64,000 bases of DNA, taken from Saprospiraceae bacterium (GTDB taxonomy: Bacteria > Bacteroidota > Bacteroidia > Chitinophagales > Saprospiraceae). The position numbers and the translations under genes were made by a program. Of the stretch, positions 8,338 through 16,905 are shown piece by piece (position 1 is the first letter of the stretch; every line of letters starts with the position of its first letter). The notes under the pieces are model-generated. The model saw only the letters and a program-made list of their open reading frames with translations, ran no database searches and was not told the DNA's origin. The DNA is taken from contig JAHCHX010000002.1 of NCBI GenBank assembly GCA_026129545.1, positions 682,001 to 746,000 of the forward strand. Reading direction: 5' to 3'.

Positions 8338-9519
8338 TTATTTGCGGCTTGTGAGTTCTTTGCGTTTGCGAGCTTTTTCTTGCTCGATGATTCGTTTGTA
8401 CAGGTTTTTGTCTTCGATGATTTCTTTGAGGCTGCGGTCCCAGAGGGGGTCTTTGTCGTTCCAGCCAGTGATTTTGATTTCGGTGCGGCGGTTGAGCTGA
8501 TGTTCGTATTCAGAGCACGCTACCCCGTTGCCGCATTTGTTGATTAGTTGGGTCTCTCCGTAGCCTTTGGCCGTGATGGATTCGGGGTCAACGCCGCAGT
8601 TGGCAATCATGTAGTCAACGGCGGATTTTGCGCGTTTGTCCGAGAGTGTCAGGTTGTAGGCATCAGAGCCACGCGAATCGGTATGCGAGCCGAGCTCGAA
8701 TTTCAGCCCCGGATTGTCTTTCAAAAAGGTTGCCAACTTGTCAAGATTTTTGGCGGCATCAGGACGAATGTCCCATTTGTTGAAGTCGTAGTAAAGATTT
8801 TTGAACTCGAAGCGTTTGCCGATGTGGAGCGAGTCGAGGTCAATGGCACCCAAGAAGTAGCCCACCTCGTTGCCGTGGGTCATCAATGGCACAACGTCTG
8901 GCTCTTTCACCCCCATGCCGTCCACGCAGAGGATACAACCATTCACGTTGACGTACACTTCCACGCGGTGGTTGAGGTAGCCCGGTTTGCGCACCAAGAT
9001 GGTGTAGTGATTGCCTTCGGCGAAGGAGAAATTGAAGGTGGCCTTGGGCCATTTCTCGAGCGTGAGTTCCTGCGTTTTGGTGGTATTGTTGTAGATTTCC
9101 ACCTTGCAGTCGCGGAGGGTGTTGATGGGGTTGTGCTCATACGCCTTGTCGAACAAGGTGATGTCGAACACATAACCCGGCTTGCGCTCCAGCCCCAGTT
9201 TGGCTTTCAGCTTGCCATTCTTGTCGGGGGCCATCACCACGTCCTTCATGAAGAAGGTTTGGCGGTCTGCGAGAATCTTGTAGCGCTCTACCTTTGGCAC
9301 CTCGATGGAGAAATATCCTTCGTCGTCGGTAGCGGCAAAGGCAAGCGGGAGAATCATCACGTCGTCATAGACCGTCACGACGGCTTGATTGAGCGGCGCT
9401 CCGCTGGCGCGGTCCACCACGAAGCCTTCCGCAACGACGCTCGGCTCTTTTCTTTGGCCTGCCGCTATGAGGGGGAGGGCAAGCGCGAACAGGAGTGCGA
9501 TTTTTTTGAAATGTGTCAT
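8338..9519 (-). CDS. OmpA-family protein with N-terminal carboxypeptidase-regulatory-like domain
   Basis: 393 residues. Signal peptide to about residue 21 (LALPLIAAGQ). Residues 30-100 look like a CarboxypepD_reg-like beta sandwich (VAEGFVVDRASGAPLNQAVVTVYDD), then a beta-rich middle, then an OmpA domain at about 240-355 (LYYDFNKWDIRPDA, ELGSHTDSRGSDAYN, NRRTEIKI). A charged tail follows (RIIEQEKARKRKELTSRK). Typical of Bacteroidota outer membrane-peptidoglycan linkers. First gene of a pair with the OmpA gene downstream. Confidence 0.9.
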   Translation of the reverse strand: MTHFKKIALLFALALPLIAAGQRKEPSVVAEGFVVDRASGAPLNQAVVTVYDDVMILPLAFAATDDEGYFSIEVPKVERYKILADRQTFFMKDVVMAPDKNGKLKAKLGLERKPGYVFDITLFDKAYEHNPINTLRDCKVEIYNNTTKTQELTLEKWPKATFNFSFAEGNHYTILVRKPGYLNHRVEVYVNVNGCILCVDGMGVKEPDVVPLMTHGNEVGYFLGAIDLDSLHIGKRFEFKNLYYDFNKWDIRPDAAKNLDKLATFLKDNPGLKFELGSHTDSRGSDAYNLTLSDKRAKSAVDYMIANCGVDPESITAKGYGETQLINKCGNGVACSEYEHQLNRRTEIKITGWNDKDPLWDRSLKEIIEDKNLYKRIIEQEKARKRKELTSRK

Positions 9520-9831
9520 GGCTAATTAGTTTTGGTTAAATGGTGGATGCGTGATTTAAAAAAAACGTGAACGAGATACAGACTTGCGAACCCCGTGCCA
9601 GTAGCGAGCGTACATAGCGTTTTAACAAAAAAAATTTTTCATTAAATTTTTTTTAACGGATAAGACTTCGTATAATCCGCCGCCCAAAAGCGCCAAAATT
9701 GCCTAAAAAGGGGCCAAATCCTCCAAAATTGGTAAGCAAAAGGCCGAACCGCTCAACACGATTCGGCCTCACAATTTTTAGAAATGTAAAATGGGCGACA
9801 AACAAAGGTGGCAACGACACGGGCCTCGCTT
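9520..9831. other. Intergenic stretch
   Basis: 312 bases between the OmpA gene start and the WG-protein stop. It is A/T-rich around 9615-9660 and holds the terminator at 9741-9769; no gene is seen. Confidence 0.5.
9741..9769 (-). terminator. Terminator of the WG-repeat gene
   Basis: AGGCCGAA and TTCGGCCT form an 8-bp stem; on the minus strand it is followed by TTTTG. It lies 62 bases after the gene's stop. Confidence 0.65.
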
Positions 9832-10854
9832 TCAGCTAGCCTCTCTCCAAATCGCGCCGCCGAAGCGGTCAATGTAGCACCACTTGCCGTCTGAAATGAC
9901 CAATGCCAACCCATCGCGGAAAGGCGTGGCCGAGTCGTAGGTGGCTGGTATGACGACTTGCCCTTCCGTGTTGATGTATCCCCAGCGCCCATTGATGCGC
10001 ACCTGTGCCAGCCCGTCGGAGAACACTCCGGCATCCTCGAATTTTGGCATGATGACGAGCTTGCCCGTTTTGTCAATGTACCCATAAGCGCCGTTGATTT
10101 CCACGAGTGCCAATCCTTCGCCAAAATCGCCCGCGAGGTCGAACATCGGCTCCACGGCTATGGCTCCTTGCTGGCTCACGAAGCCGTACTTGCCATCTTG
10201 GTAGGCCAGCGCCATGCCATCGAAAAACTCTCCGTGCGCATGCCCCTTCACAAATTCGAACTGAGGCAACACCACCGCCTGCCCCGCCCGGTTGACAAGT
10301 CCCCACAGGCCTCCGCGCATCACCACCGCCACATTTCCCTGAAATGGCTGCGCCGTGTCCCATGCTGGCTCAATCTCGAATTGGCCCTGTGTGTTGACGA
10401 ATCCCCATTGGTCGCCATCGGCGGCAGGAGCCAGCCCATCGCGGAAATTGCCAGTGGCGGAAAAGTTGGGTTTTATGACAAACTGCCCTGTTTGATTGAT
10501 GAAGCCCGCACGCCCCTCGAAGGCGACAGGGGCCAAGCCGCCACAGAAATCACCTGCTTCCTCGAACATTGGCGGGATGGCCACATTGCCTCGACCGTCG
10601 GTGTAGCCCCATGCCCGCACCCACTGGGCACGTGCAAGACCTTCCTCGAAAAAACCCAACGAACGATATAGGCGCTTGATAGACAGACGACCTGCCGCAT
10701 CAAGCAGCGCCCACTGCCCATTGAGCCGAGCGGCGGCAAAGCCGTTTTTGAATTCGCTCACCTCCAAATACTGCGGCTCTATCACCACCTCGCCGTGGGC
10801 GTTGATGAACCCGAAACAACCGTTTTCGCGGATTTTGAAGAGTGGTTTGTGCAT
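9832..10854 (-). CDS. WG-repeat protein
   Basis: 340 residues made almost wholly of about ten WG (KWG) beta-propeller-like repeats of 33-36 residues, each with an aromatic G/Y/W-G-F/Y/L core (CFGF, AWGY, RAGF, QWGF, LWGL, KYGF, AYGY, RWGY, KWCY) followed by G..VI.P.(Y/F). No signal peptide is evident. The role of these proteins is undefined. Start is the ATG at 10854; an in-frame extension to 10992 runs back through the hairpin repeat at 10892. The candidate promoter lies upstream of that hairpin, so the hairpin is likely in the 5' leader. Confidence 0.85.
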   Translation of the reverse strand: MHKPLFKIRENGCFGFINAHGEVVIEPQYLEVSEFKNGFAAARLNGQWALLDAAGRLSIKRLYRSLGFFEEGLARAQWVRAWGYTDGRGNVAIPPMFEEAGDFCGGLAPVAFEGRAGFINQTGQFVIKPNFSATGNFRDGLAPAADGDQWGFVNTQGQFEIEPAWDTAQPFQGNVAVVMRGGLWGLVNRAGQAVVLPQFEFVKGHAHGEFFDGMALAYQDGKYGFVSQQGAIAVEPMFDLAGDFGEGLALVEINGAYGYIDKTGKLVIMPKFEDAGVFSDGLAQVRINGRWGYINTEGQVVIPATYDSATPFRDGLALVISDGKWCYIDRFGGAIWREAS

Positions 10855-10891
10855 GAAAGGTGGTGATACGCTTGCTGGTGTGTCAAGATTG

Positions 10892-10935
10892 GACTTGTGG
10901 CGGTCTCTTCGCCAAGGCAGCCTCTGCCACAAGTC
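10892..10935. repeat. Hairpin repeat family A, copy 4 (diverged)
   Basis: GACTTGTGGC at the left pairs with GCCACAAGTC at the right around CTCTTCGCCAAGGCAG. It shares the outer ACTTGT...ACAAGTCTATTG ends of the other family A copies. It lies between the WG gene and its candidate promoter. Confidence 0.65.
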
Positions 10936-10944
10936 TATTGAGGG

Positions 10945-10952
10945 CAAAAGTA
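10945..10952 (-). promoter_or_regulatory. Candidate -7 box for the WG-repeat gene
   Basis: TACTTTTG on the minus strand, about 90 bases before the ATG, with hairpin copy 4 in between. Confidence 0.4.
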
Positions 10953-10992
10953 TGCAATTCGGTATTTCCCAAAATAGAGGCTGGCCGGCCAC

Positions 10993-11928
10993 TCACGTTG
11001 CTTTGTTCGTTGCCTCGAGCGCCATGCGCACTCTCGGGTGGAAGAGATTGATGGTTTCTTTGAGGTATTCGGTGTCCAAGTGTGTGTAAATTTCGGTGGT
11101 CGTGATGCTCTCGTGTCCCAACATATCCTGCACGGCTTTGAGGTCGGCACCGCCTTCCACGAGATGCGTGGCGAACGAGTGGCGAAAGGTGTGTGGGCTG
11201 ATACGTTTGGCGATGCCTGCTTTTTCAGCCAATGCCTTCACGATGTGGAATACCATGACGCGGGTGAGGCGATGCCCGCGCCGGTTGAGAAAAACGATGT
11301 TCTCCTGACCGGGGTGAATGTTGTCTTGCTGACTGCGAATGTGCTCAAGATAAAGATTCAGGTATTTCACGGCTTCGTAGCCAATCGGCACCAACCGCTC
11401 TTTGTCGTTTTTGCCCACGACTTTCAGAAAACCAGTTTCGAGGAAGAGGTTGGTGAGTTTGAGGTTGACCAATTCGCTCGCCCGCAGCCCACAAGCGTAG
11501 AGCATCTCCACAATGGCGCGGTTGCGCGTGCCTTGTGGCTCGGAGAGGTCAATGGCAGCCAGCATGGCTTGTATTTCGTGGACGGACAACACCACTGGCA
11601 TTTTTCGGCGCAGGCGCGGGCTTTCGAGCAATTCGGTGGGGTCGTCGTCCGTCATATCCTCCACCATCAAAAATTTGTAGAACGCCCGCAACCCGGAGAT
11701 GAGCCGCGATTGGCTACTGGCTTCCAGCCCCAGTTTGTTGACCCAAAAAATGAATTTTTCCAAATCGCTTTGCCGCACGGCCAACGGAGGAAGGTCTATT
11801 TGTTCGATTTCGAGGTACCGCACAAATTTTTGCACGTCGTTGAGGTACGCCTCCGCTGTGTTGGCGCTGAGCGAACGTTCGAGAAGCAGGTAGGCGCGGA
11901 ATGCTTTGAGTGCGGATGGCCAGTTCAC
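10993..11928 (-). CDS. xerD: Tyrosine recombinase XerD
   Basis: 311-residue site-specific recombinase, probably for chromosome dimer resolution. N-terminal SAM-like core-binding domain (about 1-90) and catalytic domain (about 110-295). All catalytic residues are seen: Arg149 (GLRASEL), Lys173, His246 and Arg249 (PHTFRHSF), His272 (LGHESI) and Tyr281 (EIYTHL). Length is that of XerC/D, not of integron or phage integrases, and no att-like sites or phage genes are near. XerD is preferred over XerC only by overall resemblance. Confidence 0.92.
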   Translation of the reverse strand: MNWPSALKAFRAYLLLERSLSANTAEAYLNDVQKFVRYLEIEQIDLPPLAVRQSDLEKFIFWVNKLGLEASSQSRLISGLRAFYKFLMVEDMTDDDPTELLESPRLRRKMPVVLSVHEIQAMLAAIDLSEPQGTRNRAIVEMLYACGLRASELVNLKLTNLFLETGFLKVVGKNDKERLVPIGYEAVKYLNLYLEHIRSQQDNIHPGQENIVFLNRRGHRLTRVMVFHIVKALAEKAGIAKRISPHTFRHSFATHLVEGGADLKAVQDMLGHESITTTEIYTHLDTEYLKETINLFHPRVRMALEATNKAT

Positions 11929-12108
11929 GCGGCAGTTTTTTTAGAAACCATGTAAGTACTTTGGCAAGGGCAGCGCCCCGAAAAGTGGGCGGAGATGCTC
12001 GATATCGTTTCGTGGGGGGCATCCGGAGTGTGTCTCGGGGTGCTGTCCCCGCCTGAGTAGTTGCTTAAAAACGTAGGTAGAACCGTGCTTGTCACACCTA
12101 TTCAACAT

Positions 12109-13128
12109 TCAAAAGTGCACCCACCCTTGCGCCTTCAAATCGTGCAGGTTGCCACCTTTGGTGTTGAGTTTGATGCCGTCTTTGGCCTCCAAAATTTCGC
12201 CTGCGATGTAGATGTCCGGCAGGAATTTCACCTTGTCCACATCGTTGGGGTCAATGGTGAACAGGAGCTCGTAGTCCTCGCCGCCGTTGAGGGCGCAGGT
12301 GATGGGGTCGAGCTTGAATTTGAGCGCAAGCAATTGGGCTTCCTGATGGATGGGCACGCCGCTTTCTTCTACCAATGCCCCGACTTTGCTTTGTTTGCAA
12401 ATATGAAAAATCTCGGAAGCCAGCCCATCCGAGATGTCAATCATGGCAGTTGGTTTGAGCGGTATTTTTCTGAATGTCTCAATCATGTCTCTGCGGGCTT
12501 CGGGTTTGAGTTGTCGCCCCACCACATATTTCTGCCCTTCCAAATCGGGTTGCACGTCGGGGTTTTCCTGCCAAATCCGCTTTTCTCTTTCCAGCAATTG
12601 CAGGCCGAGATAGGCGGCTCCGAGGTCGCCGGTGATGCAGACGAGGTCGCCGGGGCGTGCGCCCGACCGATAGACGAGTTGGCTTTTTTCGCATTGGCCA
12701 ATGGCCGTGACGCTGACGATAAGGCCCTTGAGCGAGGAAGAAGTGTCGCCTCCCACGAGGTCCACGCCGTAAGCGTCGCAGGCGGCCCGAATGCCCGCGT
12801 AGAGCTCGTCGAGCGCCTCCACGGAAAAACGATTGGAGATGGCGATGGAGACGGTAATTTGGCGCGGGAAGGCGTTCATGGCGTAAATGTCCGACAGGTT
12901 GACCACCACGGATTTGTAGCCAAGATGTTTGAGCGGCATGTATGCGAGGTCGAAATGGATGCCTTCGACGAGCATATCGGTGCTGACGACGGTGCATAGG
13001 CCGCCGTTGTCAATGACTGCCGCGTCGTCGCCCACGCCTTTAATGGTGGATGGTTGTCGCAAGGGAAAATCCTGCGTGAGGTGTTCGATGAGGCCAAATT
13101 CGCCGAGGGTGTTGACGTCAGTGCGCAT
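12109..13128 (-). CDS. thiL: Thiamine-monophosphate kinase
   Basis: 339-residue ATP-dependent kinase that turns thiamine phosphate into thiamine diphosphate. GEFGLIEHL opens the family, followed by VGDDAAVID (metal and nucleotide site), STDMLVEGIHFDL, DLVGGDTSSS and ISDGLASEI. Start is the ATG at 13128; the 28-residue upstream extension is unlike the family. Other thi genes are not adjacent and no thiamine riboswitch was recognised. Confidence 0.94.
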   Translation of the reverse strand: MRTDVNTLGEFGLIEHLTQDFPLRQPSTIKGVGDDAAVIDNGGLCTVVSTDMLVEGIHFDLAYMPLKHLGYKSVVVNLSDIYAMNAFPRQITVSIAISNRFSVEALDELYAGIRAACDAYGVDLVGGDTSSSLKGLIVSVTAIGQCEKSQLVYRSGARPGDLVCITGDLGAAYLGLQLLEREKRIWQENPDVQPDLEGQKYVVGRQLKPEARRDMIETFRKIPLKPTAMIDISDGLASEIFHICKQSKVGALVEESGVPIHQEAQLLALKFKLDPITCALNGGEDYELLFTIDPNDVDKVKFLPDIYIAGEILEAKDGIKLNTKGGNLHDLKAQGWVHF

Positions 13129-13440
13129 GGAGTGGGTTTGAAGGTTGCTGCCTGCCTTGTAAGGAAAAATCGCGGTGTACTTGCAAGCGGACGGATGTTT
13201 CCAACATGACAAAAAAAACAGACAGTAGCCGGATATTGGGTATTATTTATATGCCGTTCGACCTTTTCATGGCAAGGCGGCGCAAGGTACGCCCAATTCC
13301 CAAAATACGCCCCTGCCACCAAGTTGCGAGGCACCGTGTCTATGGAAAAATGGCTTGGCTGGCTCAAGTCATCGTCAGTCCGGGTATGTTTTTGCCCGCT
13401 TGCTCGAACCCTTGCACACTAAGCTTGTTTACCCTGCCGC
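13129..13440. other. Divergent intergenic region thiL/ABC exporter
   Basis: 312 bases separating two divergent starts. No clear TAnnTTTG box, gene or repeat was recognised here, although promoters for both genes must lie nearby. Confidence 0.4.
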
Positions 13441-15264
13441 ATGAAACACCTATCATATCTCAACAAATTTTTCTGGAAATACCGATGGCGCTTGCTGTTG
13501 GGCATTTTGTTCGTGGGGCTGGCTAACTGGTTCAGGGTTTGGCAACCCAAAGTGATTCGCAACGCGCTCGACACCGTGGTGGAGCGCGTCGGCTACTACA
13601 AGGAACACGGCGGCATAGCGGCGCACCCAGAAGCGTTTGGCGAGCTGGGGCGGCAAATCGCTTGGTTTGGTGGGGCTGTCATTGGTTTGGCGCTGCTGAT
13701 GGGTTTGTTCATGTTTTTCATGCGGCAAACGATTATCGTGGTGAGCCGCCTTATCGAATACGATATGCGCAAGGAAATGTTCGCGCATTATGAAAAACTC
13801 GACCTCGCTTTTTACAAGCGAAATAGCACGGGCGACCTCATGTCGCGCATTTCGGAAGACGTGTCGAAGGTTCGGATGTTCCTCGGCCCCACCATTTTGT
13901 ATGGCCTTGACCTGATTTTTCTTTTCATTCTGACCATATCCTCCATGCTCAATGTGAGCCTTACGCTCACGCTGTGGTCGCTGCTGCCGTTGCCTTTTTT
14001 GAGCATCTCGATTTATTGGGTCAGCACGCTCATCAATCGCCGCAGCGAAAAAATCCAGCAGCAATTGGCGGTGCTCACTAGCACGGCGCAAGAGGTTTAC
14101 AGCGGTATTCGGGTGGTGAAAAGTTATGTGCAGGAAAAAGCGATGGGACGCTGGTTTGCCGCTCAAAGCGAGGAATTTCGCCAAAAGTCGCTCAAATTGA
14201 TTCGGATTGATGCCTTTTTTTTCCCGTTGATGGCGCTGATGATTGGCGTGAGCACTATCATCACGGTGTATGTCGGGGGCTTGCTTGTGGTGGAAGGCAA
14301 AGCAACGGCGGGCAATATCGCCGAGTTTGTCATTTACATCAATATGCTGACTTGGCCAGTGACGGCCATTGGGTGGATTGCCTCGCTGACCCAGCAGGCC
14401 GCGGCCTCACAAAAGCGCATCAATGAATTTTTGAAAACACAACCCATCATCACTAACCCAGTGGCCAGTCAGCCATCTTCGGCAATTGCCCATACAGAAC
14501 CCAACGGCCAACAGCCTTTGGACTACAGCCTTAGCGGCCATATCCGCTTTGAGAATGTCTCCTTTGTGTATCCCGACACCGGCATCAAAGCCCTTGATAA
14601 TGTATCGTTTGAAATTATGCCCGGCCAAAAAATGGCCATTATTGGTCGGACGGGCAGCGGCAAGACGACCCTCGCGGATTTGTTGGTGCGGATGTACGAC
14701 GCGACGGAAGGCCGCATCCTGATAGATGGCAAGGACATCCGCGAACACGACCTGTCCCAATTGCGCCGTCGCATTGGGTATGTCCCCCAAGATGTGTTTT
14801 TGTTTTCCGACTCCGTCTATGGCAACATTGCTTTTGGCAAAGAGGGCATTGAACGCGAGGAGGCTGTTTTTTACGCAAAAAGCGCCGCGGTGCACAACGA
14901 CATCATGGATTTGCCGGAAGGCTACGACACGCTGGTCGGAGAGCGTGGCGTGACGCTTTCAGGCGGCCAAAAACAGCGCGTGAGCATCGCTCGCGCTTTT
15001 GCCAAACAACCCGACGTGGTCTTGCTCGACGACTGCCTCTCGGCGGTGGACACCAACACGGAGAGCCAGATACTTGGCTATTTGGAGACGGCATTGGCCG
15101 ACAAGACAGCCATCATCATCACGCATCGCATTTATTCCATGTTGCAGTTCGACAAAATCATCGTGCTCGACAACCACCGCATCGCAGAGGAAGGCACGCA
15201 TGAGGAGTTGCTCGCTTTGGGCGGCTACTATGCGGAATTGTTTGAAAAACAAGCGGAACAGTGA
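13441..15264 (+). CDS. ABC exporter, fused membrane and ATPase domains (MdlA/MsbA-like)
   Basis: 607 residues: six membrane segments (about 17-310) then an ATPase (about 350-600). Walker A GRTGSGKTTLA, signature LSGGQKQRVS and Walker B VVLLDDCLSAVD are clear. The residue after Walker B, normally the catalytic Glu, is Asp, as in MdlA-type half-transporters that carry a degenerate site and act as heterodimers; no partner gene is adjacent, so it may pair with a distant subunit or act as a homodimer. Exports lipids or hydrophobic compounds by family; the substrate is not predictable. Confidence 0.92.
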   Translation: MKHLSYLNKFFWKYRWRLLLGILFVGLANWFRVWQPKVIRNALDTVVERVGYYKEHGGIAAHPEAFGELGRQIAWFGGAVIGLALLMGLFMFFMRQTIIVVSRLIEYDMRKEMFAHYEKLDLAFYKRNSTGDLMSRISEDVSKVRMFLGPTILYGLDLIFLFILTISSMLNVSLTLTLWSLLPLPFLSISIYWVSTLINRRSEKIQQQLAVLTSTAQEVYSGIRVVKSYVQEKAMGRWFAAQSEEFRQKSLKLIRIDAFFFPLMALMIGVSTIITVYVGGLLVVEGKATAGNIAEFVIYINMLTWPVTAIGWIASLTQQAAASQKRINEFLKTQPIITNPVASQPSSAIAHTEPNGQQPLDYSLSGHIRFENVSFVYPDTGIKALDNVSFEIMPGQKMAIIGRTGSGKTTLADLLVRMYDATEGRILIDGKDIREHDLSQLRRRIGYVPQDVFLFSDSVYGNIAFGKEGIEREEAVFYAKSAAVHNDIMDLPEGYDTLVGERGVTLSGGQKQRVSIARAFAKQPDVVLLDDCLSAVDTNTESQILGYLETALADKTAIIITHRIYSMLQFDKIIVLDNHRIAEEGTHEELLALGGYYAELFEKQAEQ

Positions 15265-15340
15265 AGAGGGCGGGCAGGCTTTTTTGATAGATGGGGAGGA
15301 ATGTGTAAAAAAACGATGTTGCACTGCCCTTTACCCCCAT

Positions 15341-16534
15341 CTACATCGTCCCTTTTAAAATTCTGTTCCAATAAAGCCACGGCAGAATGTATCGCTTGAG
15401 CACCCACATGGTCCAGCGTTCTTTCGACTGGTCGAAGGGGAAGGTCTCCATAGGGTTGTTGTCGTAGTCGAATTCGGCGAGCATGAGTTTGCCATAGCCC
15501 GTGATGATGGGGCAGGAGCTGTAGCCGTTGTATTGTGCGGAAGGGGTTCGGCCATCCATCGCGGCGAGCAGGTTTTGCACGAGCACGGGGGCTTGTTTGC
15601 GCACGGCGGCACCCGTCTTGGAATTGGGCATACCGGAGGCATCGCCGAGTGAAAAGATGTTGGGGTATTTGCGGTGCTGTAGGGTGAGTTTGTCCACGTC
15701 CACCCATCCTTTTTCGTTGGCGAGGGGGCTGTTGCGCACAAAGTCTGGGGCGCTTTGCGGCGGCGTGATGTGAAGCATATCAAAATGTTTGGTAATTTCC
15801 GACACTGAGCCGTCGGGGGCGGTCACTTTGAACGTGGCCTCGTGCGCGGGGCCGCTCACGCGGATGAGGTCGTGTTTGAAATGGGTGGCGATGCGGTAGC
15901 GCTCCACCACTTTGCGGAGCGTTTTGGCGTATTTTTCAATGCCGAAAATCACGGTGCCGCCGCTGCAAAATTCCAACTTCACTTTGTCGGAAAGCCCTGC
16001 CCGGCGGATGTGGTCGCCTGCGAGGTACATGATTTTTTGTGGTGCGCCGCCGCATTTCACCGCCCCGCTCGCAGCCGTGAAAATCGCCGTGCCGCCTTCT
16101 TTCAGATTTTTCAAGCACTCGAATGTGTAAGGCGCGTAAAGGTGTGAATACACGCTGCATACTCCGTTTTTCCCCAGCGTTTCGGGCAAGCCTTCGATTT
16201 GGTGCCAGTTGAGCTGAATGCCGGGGCAGACAATCAGGTAGTCGTAGCCGATGACTTTGCCGTCGCGGGTGACCACGGTGTTGGCCTCTGGCTGAAATGT
16301 GGCGACGGCACCCTTGAGCCATTCAGCGCCTTTGGGAATGTAGTCCGCTTCGTTGCGAATCGTGTCGGCCACGTCATAAACACCGCCGCCCACCATTGTC
16401 CAAGCGGGCTGATAGTAGTGTTTATCCGAAGGTTCGATGATGCCGAGTTTGAGTTTTGGTTTTTTGCGAAGCAGCTGGGCGGCCACGGAAAGCCCAGCGT
16501 TGCCGCCGCCGACGATGAGAATTTGATATTTCAT
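15341..16534 (-). CDS. FAD-dependent oxidoreductase, sulfide:quinone oxidoreductase-like
   Basis: 397 residues. N-terminal Rossmann GGGNAGLSVAAQL for FAD, then DKHYYQPAWTMVGGGVYD, which is characteristic of SQR. Later: TAASGAVKCGGAPQKIMYLAGD has the Cys of the redox-active region, and IFSLGDASGMPNSKTGAAVRKQAPV the second FAD motif. The C-terminus is amphipathic, as in monotopic SQRs, so it likely oxidises sulfide or a related thiol to polysulfide at the inner membrane. Start is the ATG at 16534; a GTG 69 bases upstream is less likely. Type III/IV SQR assignment is not certain. Confidence 0.85.
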   Translation of the reverse strand: MKYQILIVGGGNAGLSVAAQLLRKKPKLKLGIIEPSDKHYYQPAWTMVGGGVYDVADTIRNEADYIPKGAEWLKGAVATFQPEANTVVTRDGKVIGYDYLIVCPGIQLNWHQIEGLPETLGKNGVCSVYSHLYAPYTFECLKNLKEGGTAIFTAASGAVKCGGAPQKIMYLAGDHIRRAGLSDKVKLEFCSGGTVIFGIEKYAKTLRKVVERYRIATHFKHDLIRVSGPAHEATFKVTAPDGSVSEITKHFDMLHITPPQSAPDFVRNSPLANEKGWVDVDKLTLQHRKYPNIFSLGDASGMPNSKTGAAVRKQAPVLVQNLLAAMDGRTPSAQYNGYSSCPIITGYGKLMLAEFDYDNNPMETFPFDQSKERWTMWVLKRYILPWLYWNRILKGTM

Positions 16535-16905
16535 GGAATACTCGCTTTGTAACAAGCACAAAGCTACGCCTGCCCCTCGTTTTCCTTGATGGACAATTGT
16601 CACACAACGAAGTGATTGTAATCAGCGCTTCGCCCCGAGGGCGTTCACAAGACTGTGTCATCCCAATTAAGACAATGAGAAAACACAGAGGCACAGAGGC
16701 ACAGAGTTTTGGTTTTCGATAATTTACGCTCCTTTGAGTACAGCGTTTGCCGTGTAAAAAAACATATGGGAAGGTTCGGCGCACTTTTCTGAACGTTCTG
16801 GCCTAAAAGCCATGACTTGGATGCCAACAACGCCCACTTTGGCTCATTCAGCCCCTTCAACCCGTAATTTTTCTTTCTTTTGCAACGCTATCCAATACCC
16901 GTTGT
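16535..16905. other. Divergent intergenic region with short tandem repeat
   Basis: 371 bases. Holds the -7 box for the SQR-like gene and, at 16684-16706, almost three copies of the octamer CACAGAGG. Nothing else was recognised. Confidence 0.45.
16559..16566 (-). promoter_or_regulatory. Candidate -7 box for the SQR-like gene
   Basis: TAGCTTTG on the minus strand, 25 bases before the ATG at 16534. Confidence 0.5.

Noticed and set aside
8548..9525. 325-residue frame opposite the OmpA gene
   Set aside because: Shadow of a well supported OmpA-family gene; composition is typical of an antisense frame.
10993..11928. Integrase marking a genomic island
   Set aside because: All features are those of housekeeping XerD; no tRNA, att repeats or mobility genes flank it.
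12061..12999. 312-residue frame opposite thiL, and a similar one at 11038-11955 opposite xerD
   Set aside because: Antisense shadows of conserved genes without signal, domain or promoter.
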